This document shows, piece after piece, positions 1 through 11,527 of a stretch of 64,000 nucleotides of DNA. The notes beneath the pieces are model-generated. The model saw only the letters and a program-made list of their open reading frames with translations. It searched no databases and was not told where the DNA came from. Source of the DNA: Unio delphinus (Eukaryota; Mollusca; Bivalvia; Unionida; Unionidae). The stretch covers positions 418,001-482,000 of the forward strand of contig JAQISU010000181.1 of assembly GCA_029339505.1 (NCBI GenBank), written 5' to 3'. Every line of letters begins with the position of its first letter. Within the stretch, counting starts at the first letter, position 1. The position numbers and the translations under genes were made by a program.

Positions 1-312
1 ATTGTATTGGACAGAGTGGTCATTTTTGAAGTGGGGGAGTAGACCAGCTAAAGAATGCGGAAGACATGATGAGAAAACTGTTGGGTGTAGAGGTGAAAAA
101 GATTAAAGATACCTGGACAAAGGAGAGAAAGAAACAAGACAACATAAAGGAAAAAAGATAACATAAAAAATAAGAGTCTGAGAGACTGAATAACAACTGG
201 ATGAAGCTAAAGAAACAAGTTAGATCCATGGGACATCCTGACTGGATTCCAGAGATTGAAAGGAAGAAGAAAAAAGGAATCATTTAGAAAGTCTTGAAAC
301 GGTGGAACAACA

Positions 313-347
313 GAAGAAGAAGAAGAAGAAGAAGAAGAAGAAGAAGA
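313..347. repeat. (GAA)n microsatellite
   Basis: About twelve perfect GAA units. The preceding 1-312 is purine-rich and contains stops in the frames I followed. I recognise no gene there. Confidence 0.9.
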
Positions 348-794
348 CAATGGTAATTTTCAGGGCCAATCATATGCCTTAAAAAGAATTGCTTTCTTGC
401 CTAGACCAATGTTGTTTTTTTTTAAGTCCTTTATATAATTGTGAATTGTTTGTGACGGTATATTGTATGTTGTATATGTTATATAAGTCTTTGCATATGT
501 CCACTCTCTCTTCCCTGGTAAGGTTAACCCGGTGCACACCTGTTCCTACAATTGTTGTAGCATTGTTACCCATGTTCATTACCATGACGTCACCACACCT
601 GTTCCATTCCTATTGTCACTATACAACAACTCAACTTCCCTAATCGCGATACAGTCCTAATATTCTCCATGATAAATTTCCACTGACCCTAAACGTTCCC
701 AGGGTGATTTAAAAAGTGTTGACCCAAAACGTTCCCGAGGGTGGGGGTCTGTAAAAAAAAAATTCCATATGGCCTACGGTATCCCTTATAACTA

Positions 795-1390
795 CTACGA
801 AATGCTAATCTGAGAGAACAAATTAATATATCGAGGTAACAAAATATTAATTTGAGGGAACAAATTATTAATTTGATCGAATGAAATGCTAACTTGAGGG
901 AACACATTATTAGTTTGAGAGAACGAATTAAGTTGAGGGAACGAAATGCTAACTTGAGGGAACAAATTATTAATTTGAGGGAACAAATTATTAATTTGAG
1001 GGAACGAAATGCTAACTTGAGGGAACAAATTATCAATTTGAGGTAACGAATTATTAATTTGAGGGAACGAAATGCTCACTTGAGGGAACAAATTATTAAT
1101 TTGAGGGAACGAAATGCTTACTTGAGGGAACAAATTATTAATTTGAGGGAACGAAATGCTTACTTGAGGGAACAAATTATTAATTTGAGGGAACGAAATG
1201 CTTACTTGAGGGAAAAAATTATTTATTTGAGGGAAGGAAATGCTAACTTGACGGAACAAATTATTAATTTGAGGGAACAAATTATTAATTTGAGGGAACG
1301 AAATGCTCACTTGCGGGAACAAATTATTAATTTGAGGGAACAAAATGCTAACTTGAGGGAACAAGTTATTAATTTGAGGGAACAAAATAA
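795..1390. repeat. 21-bp / 42-bp higher-order minisatellite
   Basis: About 28 units of 21 bp. Two variants alternate, one ending in AATTATTAATTT and one containing GAAATGCTNAC, both around a TTGAGGGAAC core, and together they make a 42-bp higher-order unit. Because the unit is a multiple of three and lacks stops, long open frames exist on both strands: plus from 1059, minus 1385 to 795. The plus frame reads as heptads of the type LREQIIN / LRERNAY with a leucine every seven residues. I see no splice sites, no flanking domain and no start context, so the open frames are treated as a by-product of the repeat. Confidence 0.9.
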
Positions 1391-2640
1391 TATTTTTTAC
1401 CTCGTGTCCTCTCTGTGACTCCGTATAATACAGTAATTAATATTACCTGCTTTTTTGGAAGCCATCAAGAAAATTATTTCTCCTTCGATGTACAAAGTTC
1501 ACCAAGAATGCCTTGATACGGAGCTACAAGTTATATCTTTTAGAATTCTTATTATAAAGAAGGGACAGAGAAAAGGACAAATAGGCCTCATACAAAAGAC
1601 ACAGTGTTCCAAGAAAAGCAGTTGAAAGTAACAATAAAATTATTATAAAGAAAACAAACTTTTCAAAGAAAGTACACATCAACCAAGAACTATAAAATTC
1701 TTACTAGAAGCTTCTTTCCCAGCCATGTGGCAAGCAAAAGCAATTTATGAGAGTTGAGGCTCTGACACTTTTGTATGAAGGGCCATAAATAACACTAATC
1801 CATTCTATGCACACTACGCATTTGCCAAGAATTAATCAAGATGCATTCCTTCACCAGCGTTTGATTCAGTTTATAATAGTATCTATGCAGGTTACAAAAA
1901 GCCTATGTGGTAATGAGTTACTTCTAAAAATGGACTGTAAATACTTTACTTTTGAATCAAACTCCCAACTAGTTAAGTTTCATGTATGTCTCATCAAAGG
2001 CTATATACATATTAGATGCTTGACCAGGTTACAAAACAAGGTTAATGGAGACCAGACAGAAAGGACAACCTTCATTACAAAATAATACACATCAAAAACA
2101 GTATTTAGATAGAACAGCCACACTAAACCTCTAGTCCATACAACAATCTTAACATATAAAGAAGATATCAAGAGGCAATGAAAACAAAAAGTACTCATCA
2201 AAATAAAAGCTGTTTGCTTATTGATTACATCAAATGCTTGAGTCTATGTGAGATGATAGACAGGAACGTAAGGAAAATAATCCTTGTAAAAGTCAAATCA
2301 GTAATGTCTGATATCTGTTCTGATATGAAAAGCAACATTGTACAAATTAAAAACAAAGGTTCAAGAGCGGTGATACTCTGTATGATCAAAAGCTTAATAA
2401 AAAACCTAAAGACAGTTCTTAAGACATTTCATGGCTGAAAACATCATAGTGTGTATGCACACACGCACATTACATATGCACGCATGGTGGATTCTTGTAT
2501 GCCTGAAGACAGCTTGGTTGAACAATATGTTAAGTTCAAAATTGTTTTCAGGTCAAACAGAATCGTTTATTTTAGAATAAATAGAATTTTACCAAAATGT
2601 TTAACACTTATGGGATCAAAGCTATTTACACACACACACA
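1391..2640. other. Non-coding stretch, no recognised feature
   Basis: AT-rich sequence with only short open frames (longest about 90 codons, with no recognisable motif). A short (CA)n run lies near 2628-2642. I see no supported gene or RNA. Confidence 0.6.
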
Positions 2641-2644
2641 CATA

Positions 2645-4110
2645 TACTAGTGTATAAGCCGAGAAATTTAGGGGGAAAAAAAAGGCCTGGAAGAAGGGGG
2701 GTCGGCTTATCTGCGGGTCAAGGTCCAAGTCTAACATTTATACTGCTTATTTCCTCGATTTCTAGTATTTATTGTTTCCGTCGATCGCCAAATATGAGTT
2801 CACATACCTAATGATGCCACATGGCTGATAAGATTTGTCCTGTCGTGAAGTAAACCAAATATTTTTTTTTCTAACTCAAGTGGTAGGATAAGGATAATGA
2901 ATGAAAAAAATGTTTTAACGTACTTGACCTCTATTTGACAGATGTCCATCGACCAGAAAATACAGCCATACGTGTTATCTGAACCATGGAAATACGTGTA
3001 TTTTCCAAAAGAACCGCCATATTAGTAATTTCTAGTCAAGTATTTAACCCTCAGCTCTTCAGTAATCATTCAACTCTACGGTTTTGCATAAATGCATGCT
3101 AGCTTATTTCAGTGTAAATATGAAAAGAATCTATGTAAAAATATATAAGAATTATGATACTCAAGGTATATATGACAAACATTTTGATCGAGAGTAGAAA
3201 TACATTTACGATATTCTTAAAGGAACAATAGCGAGAGGCTCCATAGGGGATTGTTGCGCGCACACTTAGGAAGGATAAATAACATTGCAATATACGAGTC
3301 AGCATGAATAATTGTAAAAACAATATAATTTGTTGGATTTCTTTGACAGTTGTTTTAGACGTAATAGCCAGCCACAGTTTATATACTACTGTTGATTAGT
3401 TGTTTGTAAAGCATAGTGGTTTGTTAGCAGTAGAGTGTTGTACAATAGCTTCCATGTGCTTAATCTGTGATAAATGCCTCGGGGATAATAGGTTTGTTTT
3501 GCTGCACAATGCCAATGACTTTACTAAAACATGCCGACTCTCATATTTATCGTTTACTGCTATATGGTAGTGGACATGGTTTCTGCTCAAAGTTATAAAC
3601 TGAATAATGTCCATACTGAAACCAATCATATCAATTGAATCACACTACCGGTAGTTAAAAAGAACCCCACAAATAAATAATTACAGGATAAGGTATATAA
3701 ATAGTACACTACCACTATACAAAATTATTTCAGTTTAATCTCTCTAGAAGTTTATATTCAATTCAATCAGATAAAATGAATAGTATAAGAAGTAAAAGAA
3801 AGCGTTCTGCTTATGATGAAGCATTCAAACTTAACGTTACTGAATATGCAGAAGCAAATAACAACTGTGCTGCACCATGTAAATTTTTTGTGAATGAGAA
3901 GCAAGTACGGGAATGGCAGCAATTCGACTACGTGCTATGCAGATGGCAAAAAATTATAAACATAAGTTGGCAGATTCAAAAGTTGTTGCATCAGCTGGCT
4001 GGTGCTCTCGTTTTATGAACCAAACTATCAGATGACCATGATGACAATGACAACGTATATGATGAAAGCATGCCCATAACTGAAGCAGACTTTCGTGAAC
4101 TGTTTACAAG
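2645..4110 (+). mobile_element. pogo/Tigger-like DNA transposon, internally deleted
   Basis: The left part (about 2645-2720) contains GTATAAGCCGA and GTCGGCTTATCTGCGGGTCAA, subterminal sequence of a kind I associate with animal pogo-family elements. A transposase N-terminus follows at 3776. An acidic stretch near 4030-4110 (plus strand, ending ITEADFRELF) resembles the acidic tail of pogo/Jerky-like transposases, which would mean the catalytic core has been deleted. The right end was not located and may be cut by the neighbouring hAT remnant. Boundaries are approximate. Confidence 0.5.
3776..4018 (+). pseudogene. pogo-like transposase N-terminal fragment
   Basis: The 80-codon frame starts with a basic segment (KRKRSAYDEAFKL, then VTEYAEANNN and FFVNEKQVREW). 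This matches the N-terminal DNA-binding helix-turn-helix of pogo/Tigger and Jerky-like transposases, whose usual form is KR.Y...FKL.V..YAE..GN.AAAR.F.V.EKQVR.WR. After VREWQQ the sequence loses resemblance and reaches a stop. The DDE catalytic domain is absent, so this is a broken transposase and not a host gene. Confidence 0.7.
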
Positions 4111-4118
4111 GAGTCCTT

Positions 4119-4600
4119 TTAACTCTGCCTCTTCTGCTTTCTGTACAGAGGAAGCATGCAGACTAGAAATGTCAGCTTCAAGACACAGCTTTTTGGCTTA
4201 AAGTTCTTCCACTTCATCCAAGGCTCACTCCCGTGTCTTTCCTTCTTGGTTTTTCTTCTCATCCTTCTCCTCTGCTTTCTTCTTATCCAGATAGGCATGG
4301 TAATTATGTCTTGCATAGGAGGCATATCATAATTTCATTGCTAATGATGATTTCCAAAGGTCCACCTGCTTTTCTCATTGTGTCAATGATTAGCCTTTGA
4401 GCTCTGAGGCTTTCTCTGCTGAGGTTCTCAACAGATGCCTGTTTGTTGACAGAAAATCCTTTCTCCACTGTTGCCTGCCCATGTGACAACAACAACATTT
4501 TCTGGAGAACATTCCAAAGTTCCACATATTCCTTTCTTTTGGAAAGGACAGAATAAAACACTTCATCAAGGCTGTCATCTGTTCTATTGAAGCATGTCAA
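4119..4600 (-). pseudogene. hAT-family transposase C-terminal fragment
   Basis: On the minus strand from 4600 the frame contains LLLSHGQATVEKGFSVNKQ followed by SVENLSRESLRAQRLI, the C-terminal dimerisation region seen in hAT-like elements (SHGQA.VERGFS.NK...EN....L.AQR.I). Downstream, about 4325-4119, a Lys/Glu-rich tail continues in shifted frames with a stop. Together with 5122-5418 this is one internally deleted hAT copy. Its position immediately beside the pogo fragment suggests insertion of one into or next to the other. Confidence 0.7.
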
Positions 4601-5121
4601 GGGATGATTGTCCGATTGGATAACTTAGCGGTACAAACAAATGGGGATGTAAAGTCAGACTAGAGATACACAAATCAATTTCGGCAATGTGATTTTTTTA
4701 AATATTTTTTTTTTTATAGCATTGGGGAAAAAGTCGAGGGTCAGCAATAATGAGAAACGGGGACATGCAGTCAACTGGAAACACGTTTTAATTCTTTTTT
4801 TTTTATTTGCCTAATCAATTAACTTGATTAATTACAGTTAAAGCTTCACAGCACACGTTAATGCCATTAAAAAAATTTTTTTACTTGCAATTTACAAACA
4901 ACAACTCTTGCTTAACTATACTATAGTGTACGCATGCACACTTTAAAACTGTTTATCCGTGAATTGAATTTTATTACAATGGATGTTCCTATATCAAACC
5001 AAGGAACATTATTATGTAGAACAAAATTTTCAAAAATGATTTTTGTCCCTCAAACATGTTAAATAAACCGACAGTACAAGTAAATTTAAACGGGCCCTCT
5101 TCTGCCGTATCTCCCAAATCA

Positions 5122-5418
5122 TCAAACTAAACAATATCTTATTTTATACCCGAAGAGTATTTTGCCCGAAAATACCAATAGCTTAAACTTCATCATCTTT
5201 GTTGCACTAAATGAACAGTATGTAGTTACTAATTTGCAACTTATCTTTGGCATGCCTTGTAAAGGAAAGGCTCCTTCTCCCATTGAAGCCAAGTTGATCG
5301 TCCTAATTTTACACAATGTACAAAACGCCTTTCGTTTACATAATTTATCCTTTTGCAGCCATTCCTTGTATTTCTCTTGTTCAAGCCAGATAGCGTTGAA
5401 AGAGCAAAGACCTGTCAT
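5122..5418 (-). pseudogene. hAT-like transposase N-terminal (BED-type finger) fragment
   Basis: The minus frame from 5418 reads FNAIWLEQEKYKEWLQKDK followed by CKRKAFCTLCK, i.e. a CxxC half of a BED-like zinc finger. The expected downstream His pair is lost (the frame reads PLQGMPKISCK where a HATGKKH-like segment would be expected). It is in the orientation and order expected for the N-terminus of the element whose C-terminus lies at 4119-4600, with the catalytic middle missing. Confidence 0.6.
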
Positions 5419-5554
5419 TTTTAAACACTGAAGATGTAAATCGACTAAACAAATTTTGAATCCTCGAGTGTGGTACTTTCTACGTAGAGTGAATTAGTGT
5501 ATTGAACATTTTGATTGGCCAAAGCTGATGGACTTGTCCAATCAAATTGAACAA

Positions 5555-5840
5555 TTCATCAAAAGAAAGAAGCCAGGAAAACCAGCTACATCTGAAGCTA
5601 ACGACCTTTGGCAATTTTATTTGTGACTTCCTTTGATGAAGTGTGTAGCCGTCTTGCTTTGATGAAGAGGGCATGTGCGATTGAAGTCGCCGCCGAGGCC
5701 AACTTTTGATGGTCAAACAAAGCCTCTTTTGTTTTAGTGGCGGCAATTAAACTGAATGGGTCATCAAAAGAAAGAAACTAGGATAACTAGATTACATCCG
5801 AATCGAACAACCTCGGATAACTTTATTTATGACTCTGGAA
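5555..5840. repeat. Diverged direct duplication (~80 bp, two copies)
   Basis: The segment beginning CATCAAAAGAAAGAAGCCAGG near 5557 and that beginning CATCAAAAGAAAGAAACTAGG near 5764 are recognisably related over about 75 bp (both end in TTTAT-TGACT). No coding function is visible. Confidence 0.6.
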
Positions 5841-5992
5841 AGAAATTTAAAAAATTGGGGTTTATTTAATTTTCAAAGACTTTTAAAGACCTCAGGGTAA
5901 TATGCTCGATTTTCCCAAACTTTCAAGGCCTTGAAAATGCTACCTCATTTTTCTCAAACTCTCAAAGACCTTCAAAGACTGTATGAACCCTG

Positions 5993-6029
<37 letters not shown>

Positions 6030-6031
6030 TA
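5993..6031. repeat. (TA)n(TG)n compound microsatellite
   Basis: TATATATATATATATG followed by (TG)n. Confidence 0.9.
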
Positions 6032-6251
6032 TGGGTGTATACACACAAACAGAATATTGCAGTATAGTGTGTCAAAAATCCAACTCTTTCTACAATGGAC
6101 TGATTTGATTACATGCAAGTTGTAAAAATGGTTGATACTTTTTACCACAAAAATACAATATAATAAAATGAATACAAAATTCTGCAATTAAAAGAACAAC
6201 CACACATTGTTCATTTCCATGCATTTCCTGGAATCAATCTTTGCTTTTCAC

Positions 6252-8170
6252 TCAGATCGAAAGTCGGGGTAGTTTGCATATGTTGATGGTAGTTCTAACA
6301 TGGGTCCACGTGTGGATACTTGGAAGTCTTCCTTTTCCATGACGTACAATAAACTGAATATCAATCTTATCAACAAAAATTACATCTGATCCAGTCAAAA
6401 ACATGAGTAACTTTCTCAACTGCCACTTATTTCTTCCTCGAATAAATCTATGAAGAAATCCAACAGAAGCATTTTCTTCCTTTGTTCTTGGTGAAGCACA
6501 GAGCAGCTCTATTACTTTTGGGATGGTTGGGTCTAGTATTCCATACAGGGTTATGATTGATTCAGTATCTGGAAAATCGATTTGCCAAACACCATCACCA
6601 ACACCACTAATAGCATCTAGGGCATATTTAGATTCTTGGATTAATACTTTGTGTGCAATTTGTACAAATGTTGATGCCATCTCACTCAACTCTGGGATTT
6701 TGTGACAATGAAAGCGGTCAAGCATGTAACAAAGTAGCTCATCTTGGTCATACTGTGTTCCTCTTTCAACAGCCTCAATAACATCATTTTCTAACTGTGA
6801 AATATACAAAAAGAATGAGTCTTTCAACAACTGTGGAGTGACAGAATTTTCCCCATGTACTACTGCAATAAAGAAAGCTGGAGCTAAACTTATTGGATAG
6901 TATTTGTGTTCCTTGTATCCCTGATCAAAATTCAACTTTTAGCCTCTCATTCTTCTTGGCTATAGTCTTGAGATAAAACAGGTATGCAATAAACCTCACC
7001 ATCAGCATTTCTCAAGAAAAATGATTTCTAAAATGTTGCATAGGCATCCCTTGATACTCCATCTGTATCATGCCCACACTCATTTACAAACCTGAACTTT
7101 CAATGGTGTATTCAAAATATCAGATGCTTTGAAATACTGCAGCATTTCCTCCTGTAAATTGGAATGGTGCAGCAGAATGGTCCTAACACTTTTGTCGACT
7201 GATGCTTGTGACAGGTCAATGGCTGGCTGAAACTGCTCTTGGGAATGAACTGCTGTCATCAGAAACTCATGTGAATCAAGTGTTAAGTCATACATATCGT
7301 GATTATGACTGATTGAAGGCAAATTATCATGGGAGCCAAAAGAATGAATACTGTTTATTTCGAAGCAATCCCTATGACATGTGTTATTAGAAGAGGTATT
7401 TGACTCTTCTAAAGCAATCATATTTTCAGCTTGGTTATTATCAGGAATATGTAGTTCGATGGTGTACACAGATGCTATTGATATTATATTGCCTTCTGCT
7501 TGAACCTGAGGAGACTTCTGACCCAAATCAGTCTGGTTTGGATGTATTAGAGTTGGGCAGAAATGTCTGGTTCTGTATTATTTCTTTCTTTGTTGTTGTT
7601 ACCATTCAAGCTTTTTGTGTGTGCTGTTGTTACAACATAAAGCCTAAGAGTCTTCAGTTTTGTGGATTCATATATATCCTTCGAAGTCAGTTCATCAGAC
7701 AATTTTTCGTGAGTTTGATCAGCAAGATAGAAATCAAAGTCATCAACTTTTCCTTTCTATGATACTCCACTGGGAAAGAAAAGGTCTTTTCCTGTGGATA
7801 ATATGTCAGAGACACTTGCATCAAGGTGGACTTGAACAGCTCTTGTTCCGCCACCATATGTTGACCTAACTTGCTTCTGACCACTAATACCATAAGTATT
7901 TAACCAGCCAATTTCCACTTTTCTTAGGATTTTTTTGCATTTTTGTTACCAGCCTGAGGTGCTGCTCTCCTGAAATGCTCCTTTTGGTTCCCTCTTGCTT
8001 GTAAATTGTCTAGTAATCTTTCTCTCAGAGATCTTTTCTATCACTGAAAAAGCTTGCAGTGTCTTCCAGAGCTCTTTGTTGTTTGGCATAAGCTATTGTT
8101 GCTAAGCAATGTCCATATCTGGGTAAATATTTCTTAGCTGTTCTACATCCATCACATCATGGAAATTACA
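6252..8170 (-). pseudogene. HECT-domain (G2E3-like) E3 ligase pseudogene
   Basis: Read right to left, the region shows a decayed basic N-terminal part (8170-7900), a segment with STYGGGTRAVQVHLD and LFFPSG (7900-7700), a low-complexity region (7526-7150), then a HECT-like domain. The HECT part starts with the HDTDGVSRDAY stretch (~7085-7040) and continues with HKYYPISLAPAFF, ELLCYML and LLMFLTGSD. HECT ligases accept ubiquitin on a C-terminal-lobe cysteine in an LP..HTC motif. Here the frame reads LPSIHTWTHV, so that Cys is Trp. At least two Trp positions in the N-lobe are stops (near 7035 and 6955) and there is a frameshift near 6940. The 227-codon C-terminal part (6935-6252) remains open. 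It looks intronless, so it could be a retrocopy or transposon cargo. It is not expected to be an active ligase. Confidence 0.65.
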
Positions 8171-9480
8171 TTTACATCTATCTGAAATAAAAGGACAGGA
8201 TAAATGAAAATATGAATTACAAATATGCTGGTCTTAAGGGTCAGTAGCCATATGGTAAATGTAAACTTCAACCTTCTGCATTTTATTATTTCCATATGTT
8301 GTTTAAAGACAAGTGCCACTGGGGATTATGTAAACCTGCCCATCTGTACAGATATTCATTTTTCTGTCACTTTGTTGTAGCTCCACCTGCACCAATGAAG
8401 ACATGGACTTGAAACCTTTGTTCATTTTGAGTGGTCTATATGTGTTCAAGAAGCTTAGAATATTGATATGACTCGCACACATATCCCATCTGAGCTGGAG
8501 GCGCGAGTTTTAGTTCCTGTTCACAAAATCTAGAACAAACTAGTTATTAATGCTGTCAACATAGCCTTTGTCCATTGTTATTTATTTACTCCATTGCGAG
8601 TTTCTCACTCAGTAGTGTCTTATGTGTATACTTCTATAACTGTTCACACTGCTGAATTTAATCATGAAATACAGTTCTTTTCCTTGGAATGCTTCAGTTA
8701 TTTCCCTTGAGTAAGTCTGATTACCATATAAACATACAAAAATGGGCTTGTCATCCTATATGATACTTTCCAAATTTTAGGTACTACAATGAACTATTAA
8801 GTCTGTGATGATTTAAATCATAGTTTATTTGATATTTTTCAATACGATGGTAACCCCTGATTGAACTGACTCAGATAATGTTTCACTGATGTAAAACAGT
8901 CATTATGAAATACAGCAATCTATAGGCCGAATAGAACAACACTTTCTTTTACTCTTTCAGCTTTATGTGTTCCACTCTTAATTATTGCACTATCTAAAAC
9001 ATAAACATCCGAAAAACAAACCAAAGATGCTTTTCTTTCTTGTGTTATGGTATAATGAACATATTTTGTAGACTGGTACCATTGTCTACAAGTGCAAAAA
9101 TGTTAATATTACGACTTTTATTTATTAAAAATTGGTTGATTAAATATAATGAAATATTAATAAAATAGGTCATGTATAAGATGTATTGTATTTACAGAAT
9201 ACAAATAATCAATTGACCATATCTCATACATTTGTTTGAGGGAAGCACCTGCCCCCAAAGTGTTTCTTATCCATTAGTGCTGTCTGAAATATCTGAAGCA
9301 AGGCTTCCATTCAGAAATTATTTATGCAATTAATGACATTTTTAAGGCAACCTCCAGTCTGTAAACAAGTTCAAGGCAAATGATGGTATGATTAGAGTTG
9401 CAAAGGTTTTGTTTTTCTAAGTCATGCAGTGCTTCTTAAGGTGCATATATCAATTACTTCACTATATATAAAGTTATACT
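8171..9480. other. Non-coding stretch, no recognised feature
   Basis: AT-rich sequence without supported open frames or repeats that I could identify. Confidence 0.55.
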
Positions 9481-9482
9481 CT

Positions 9483-9860
9483 AATAAAGACATATATCAT
9501 GTTATATCCTAAATACATATATCATATTATATCCTATATGCTTATATTGGGGGCCCCAAGTGGCTGAGTGGTGTAAAATGCTCACTGTTATGGATCACTG
9601 CCATCTCACCTCTACTTGGGTTTGAGTCTTAAGCTCATCCAATGTGGGCACGTGAGAAAGCTTGCCAGTAGCTTCTGGTGGGTCGGTAATTCTTTACAGG
9701 ATTTTCCTTCACCATTAATACTGGCTGCCATAGTCTATCTTTTGCCAAAAAAAGGCCGTAAACCCAATAACAACAAGTAGTAAAACATGCTTATATCATG
9801 TTATATCCTATATACATTTATCAAGTTGTATCCTATATACATATATCATGTTACATAACT
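9483..9860. repeat. ~26-bp AT-rich tandem repeat interrupted by a SINE
   Basis: Units related to CATATATCATGTTATATCCTA recur on both sides (9489-9547 and 9787-9860) of the SINE at 9548-9786, showing that the SINE landed inside a pre-existing array. Confidence 0.75.
9548..9786 (+). mobile_element. tRNA-derived SINE, family A (copy 1)
   Basis: Begins GGGGGCCCCAAGTGG. It has an A box (TGGCTGAGTGG) and a B box-like GTTTGAGTC, an unrelated body (ACTGGCTGCCAT) and an ACAACAA tail. The repeated ATGCTTATAT at 9538-9547 and 9787-9796 is a likely target-site duplication. Other copies lie at 44532, 58128, 59133 and 59937 (minus). Confidence 0.85.
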
Positions 9861-10206
9861 ATGCAGTGATAGTCTTAGAAACCGTTCCCAGTGTACATAG
9901 GTAATTTAGATGCAGATTTCTGGTGTGTTAAATATAGGTCACAGTGATATAACTTGGACTGATGGGTGAATACTTCTTAAGTATCTACATACAAAGTTCC
10001 ATGAATCTGCTGGGAACAGTGCATGAGAAACAGCTCAACACATAAAAAGTCAACAATTAAACAAGAGGTCCTAGCGAAATGATAACACATACTTGGCTAA
10101 CACAGCTTAACATCGGACCATTTTACTAAACATGGTTTTTTCTCTTTGTTTTCATGTTGCTTTTAACACATTATTGCATATACCATGCTAAGAAAATTGG
10201 AGCAAA

Positions 10207-10745
10207 GTGCCTTTCTCATGTTCCCATCGACAGTCCAAGGCAGTTAACATGAGCAGCAGAGAGGGTGAACCCACCTCGGCTATTTGGCAAACAAAGGACT
10301 CCTACGAAATTGAAAAAAATGTCAAAAAACATAAACCAAAACTTTCCAAAACCGAAAGGGTGAACCCACCTCATCTATTTGCTAAACCAAGGCCTCCTAC
10401 AAAACTGAAGAAAATAGTGTCAATGAACAGAAATAAGGCCTCCAACTTTCGAGACGTATATTTGTTGTCACATCCTCGTTGCTGCTATGAATTGAATCAT
10501 ATCATATAACAATAATGGTAGGAGAATCATTAAAAACTAGATTAGCACAAGAGCGACTAGCAGCGATTAAGAAACGTATACTCGTCCGTGATTCTGTCAG
10601 ACAAAAATTACAACAACAACAAGAATCTCTAGTTGATTTTGCAACAGATGCTGAACAATTATTCAGACCTGTTATTACAACTACTAAAGAGGTTATAGAA
10701 GGAAAAAAAGGAGAAGAGGAAAGAAAGATGAACTTGAAAAAATAG
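10207..10745 (+). pseudogene. Two small charged ORFs at the left of the virus-like element
   Basis: Frame 10207-10509 is basic, with a near-repeat: the phrase EGEPTSAIWQTK...YEIEK is echoed by ERVNPPHLFAKP...TKLKK. Frame 10515-10745 starts MVGESLKTRLAQERL, is predicted helical, and has a Gln run and a Lys/Glu tail. Neither has a recognised domain. Functions are unknown. They are grouped with the element by position and absence elsewhere. Confidence 0.4.
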
Positions 10746-10868
10746 CAAAAAGAACTAACAAACAAAAAAGATTTTATTTGATCTTCCAAATGATATAGCT
10801 GCTGCACAACTACAACCGAAAGTAGCCGCTGCTGACCCTACTAGAAAAAAAAACATCTAAAGAAAAAA

Positions 10869-11096
10869 ATGGGAGAAGTTGCATTACCTGAAAAATTTAC
10901 CGATGTGGCGATTGATAAGACTAAAAAAATTGAAACTTTAAAGGATATATCTGCGTTTGCGTTTATGTGTTTCAATTACAAAGAAAATTACTTAAAACCC
11001 GAATATGAAAATGTGGAAAAAAAGAAATGGTATAATGGAACCTATCGCATAAAACTTAACAGGATCAAATTTCAAATAATGATGCCTCATATATAG
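10869..11096 (+). pseudogene. Short ORF of the virus-like element, unknown
   Basis: 75 codons (MGEVALPEKF...), ending in a stop. No recognised domain. The downstream stretch to 11226 looks protein-like in shifted frames (IREIKELGTD), consistent with frameshift decay of a longer gene. Confidence 0.4.
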
Positions 11097-11226
11097 AATA
11101 CATCAGAGAAATAAAGGAACTCGGCACAGATATTCAGATTAAGCAACAACATGGTCGCAAACTGCTTCACCGCGATAAGAAGAACATCCAACATCTCTGC
11201 AACTAAAATCTTAACCCGAGCAGTGT

Positions 11227-11445
11227 TTGAATCCACTGGTAATCAAACCAGGTGTTGTTTTTTCAACTGTGTCAGATGACATTAAACATCCAGTAAAAAA
11301 TTCTGGTGATACAATGACAGGCAACCTCGACATGAACTCGAATAAAATAACCTCACTTGGTAATCCAACATTGGACACTGACGTGGCAACCAAAAACTAC
11401 GTAGATGTCATCAATGATAAACAATCAATGCTGCTGGCTGAATAA
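11227..11445 (+). pseudogene. Phage-tail-fibre-like protein fragment
   Basis: The frame contains NSGDTMTGNLDMNSNKITSL followed by GNPTLDTDVATKNYVD. This is the MTGxLDMxxNKIxxLxxP...D..TK.YVD signature I know from bacteriophage tail-fibre and virion-attachment proteins, and also from proteins carried by some animal large mobile or viral elements. It is cut by a stop after 72 codons. A diverged echo of the same C-terminal text (AE-YNITDGN) follows to about 11525, suggesting a short internal repeat. A structural or attachment role is an inference. Confidence 0.6.
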
Positions 11446-11527
11446 AATACCACCGACGGTAATTTATCAACGTTGCGAGCTGAGTATAATATCACCGATG
11501 GTAATCTATTGATGCTGCGGACTGATT

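Noticed and set aside
795..1385. 196-codon minus-strand open frame (FPQINNL/FPQVSIS repeats)
   Set aside because: It is created by a stop-free 21-bp tandem repeat that is open in other frames too. No start context, splice site or adjoining domain.
5480..5746. Minus-strand 88-codon open frame
   Set aside because: Falls in a diverged direct duplication and has no recognisable domain.
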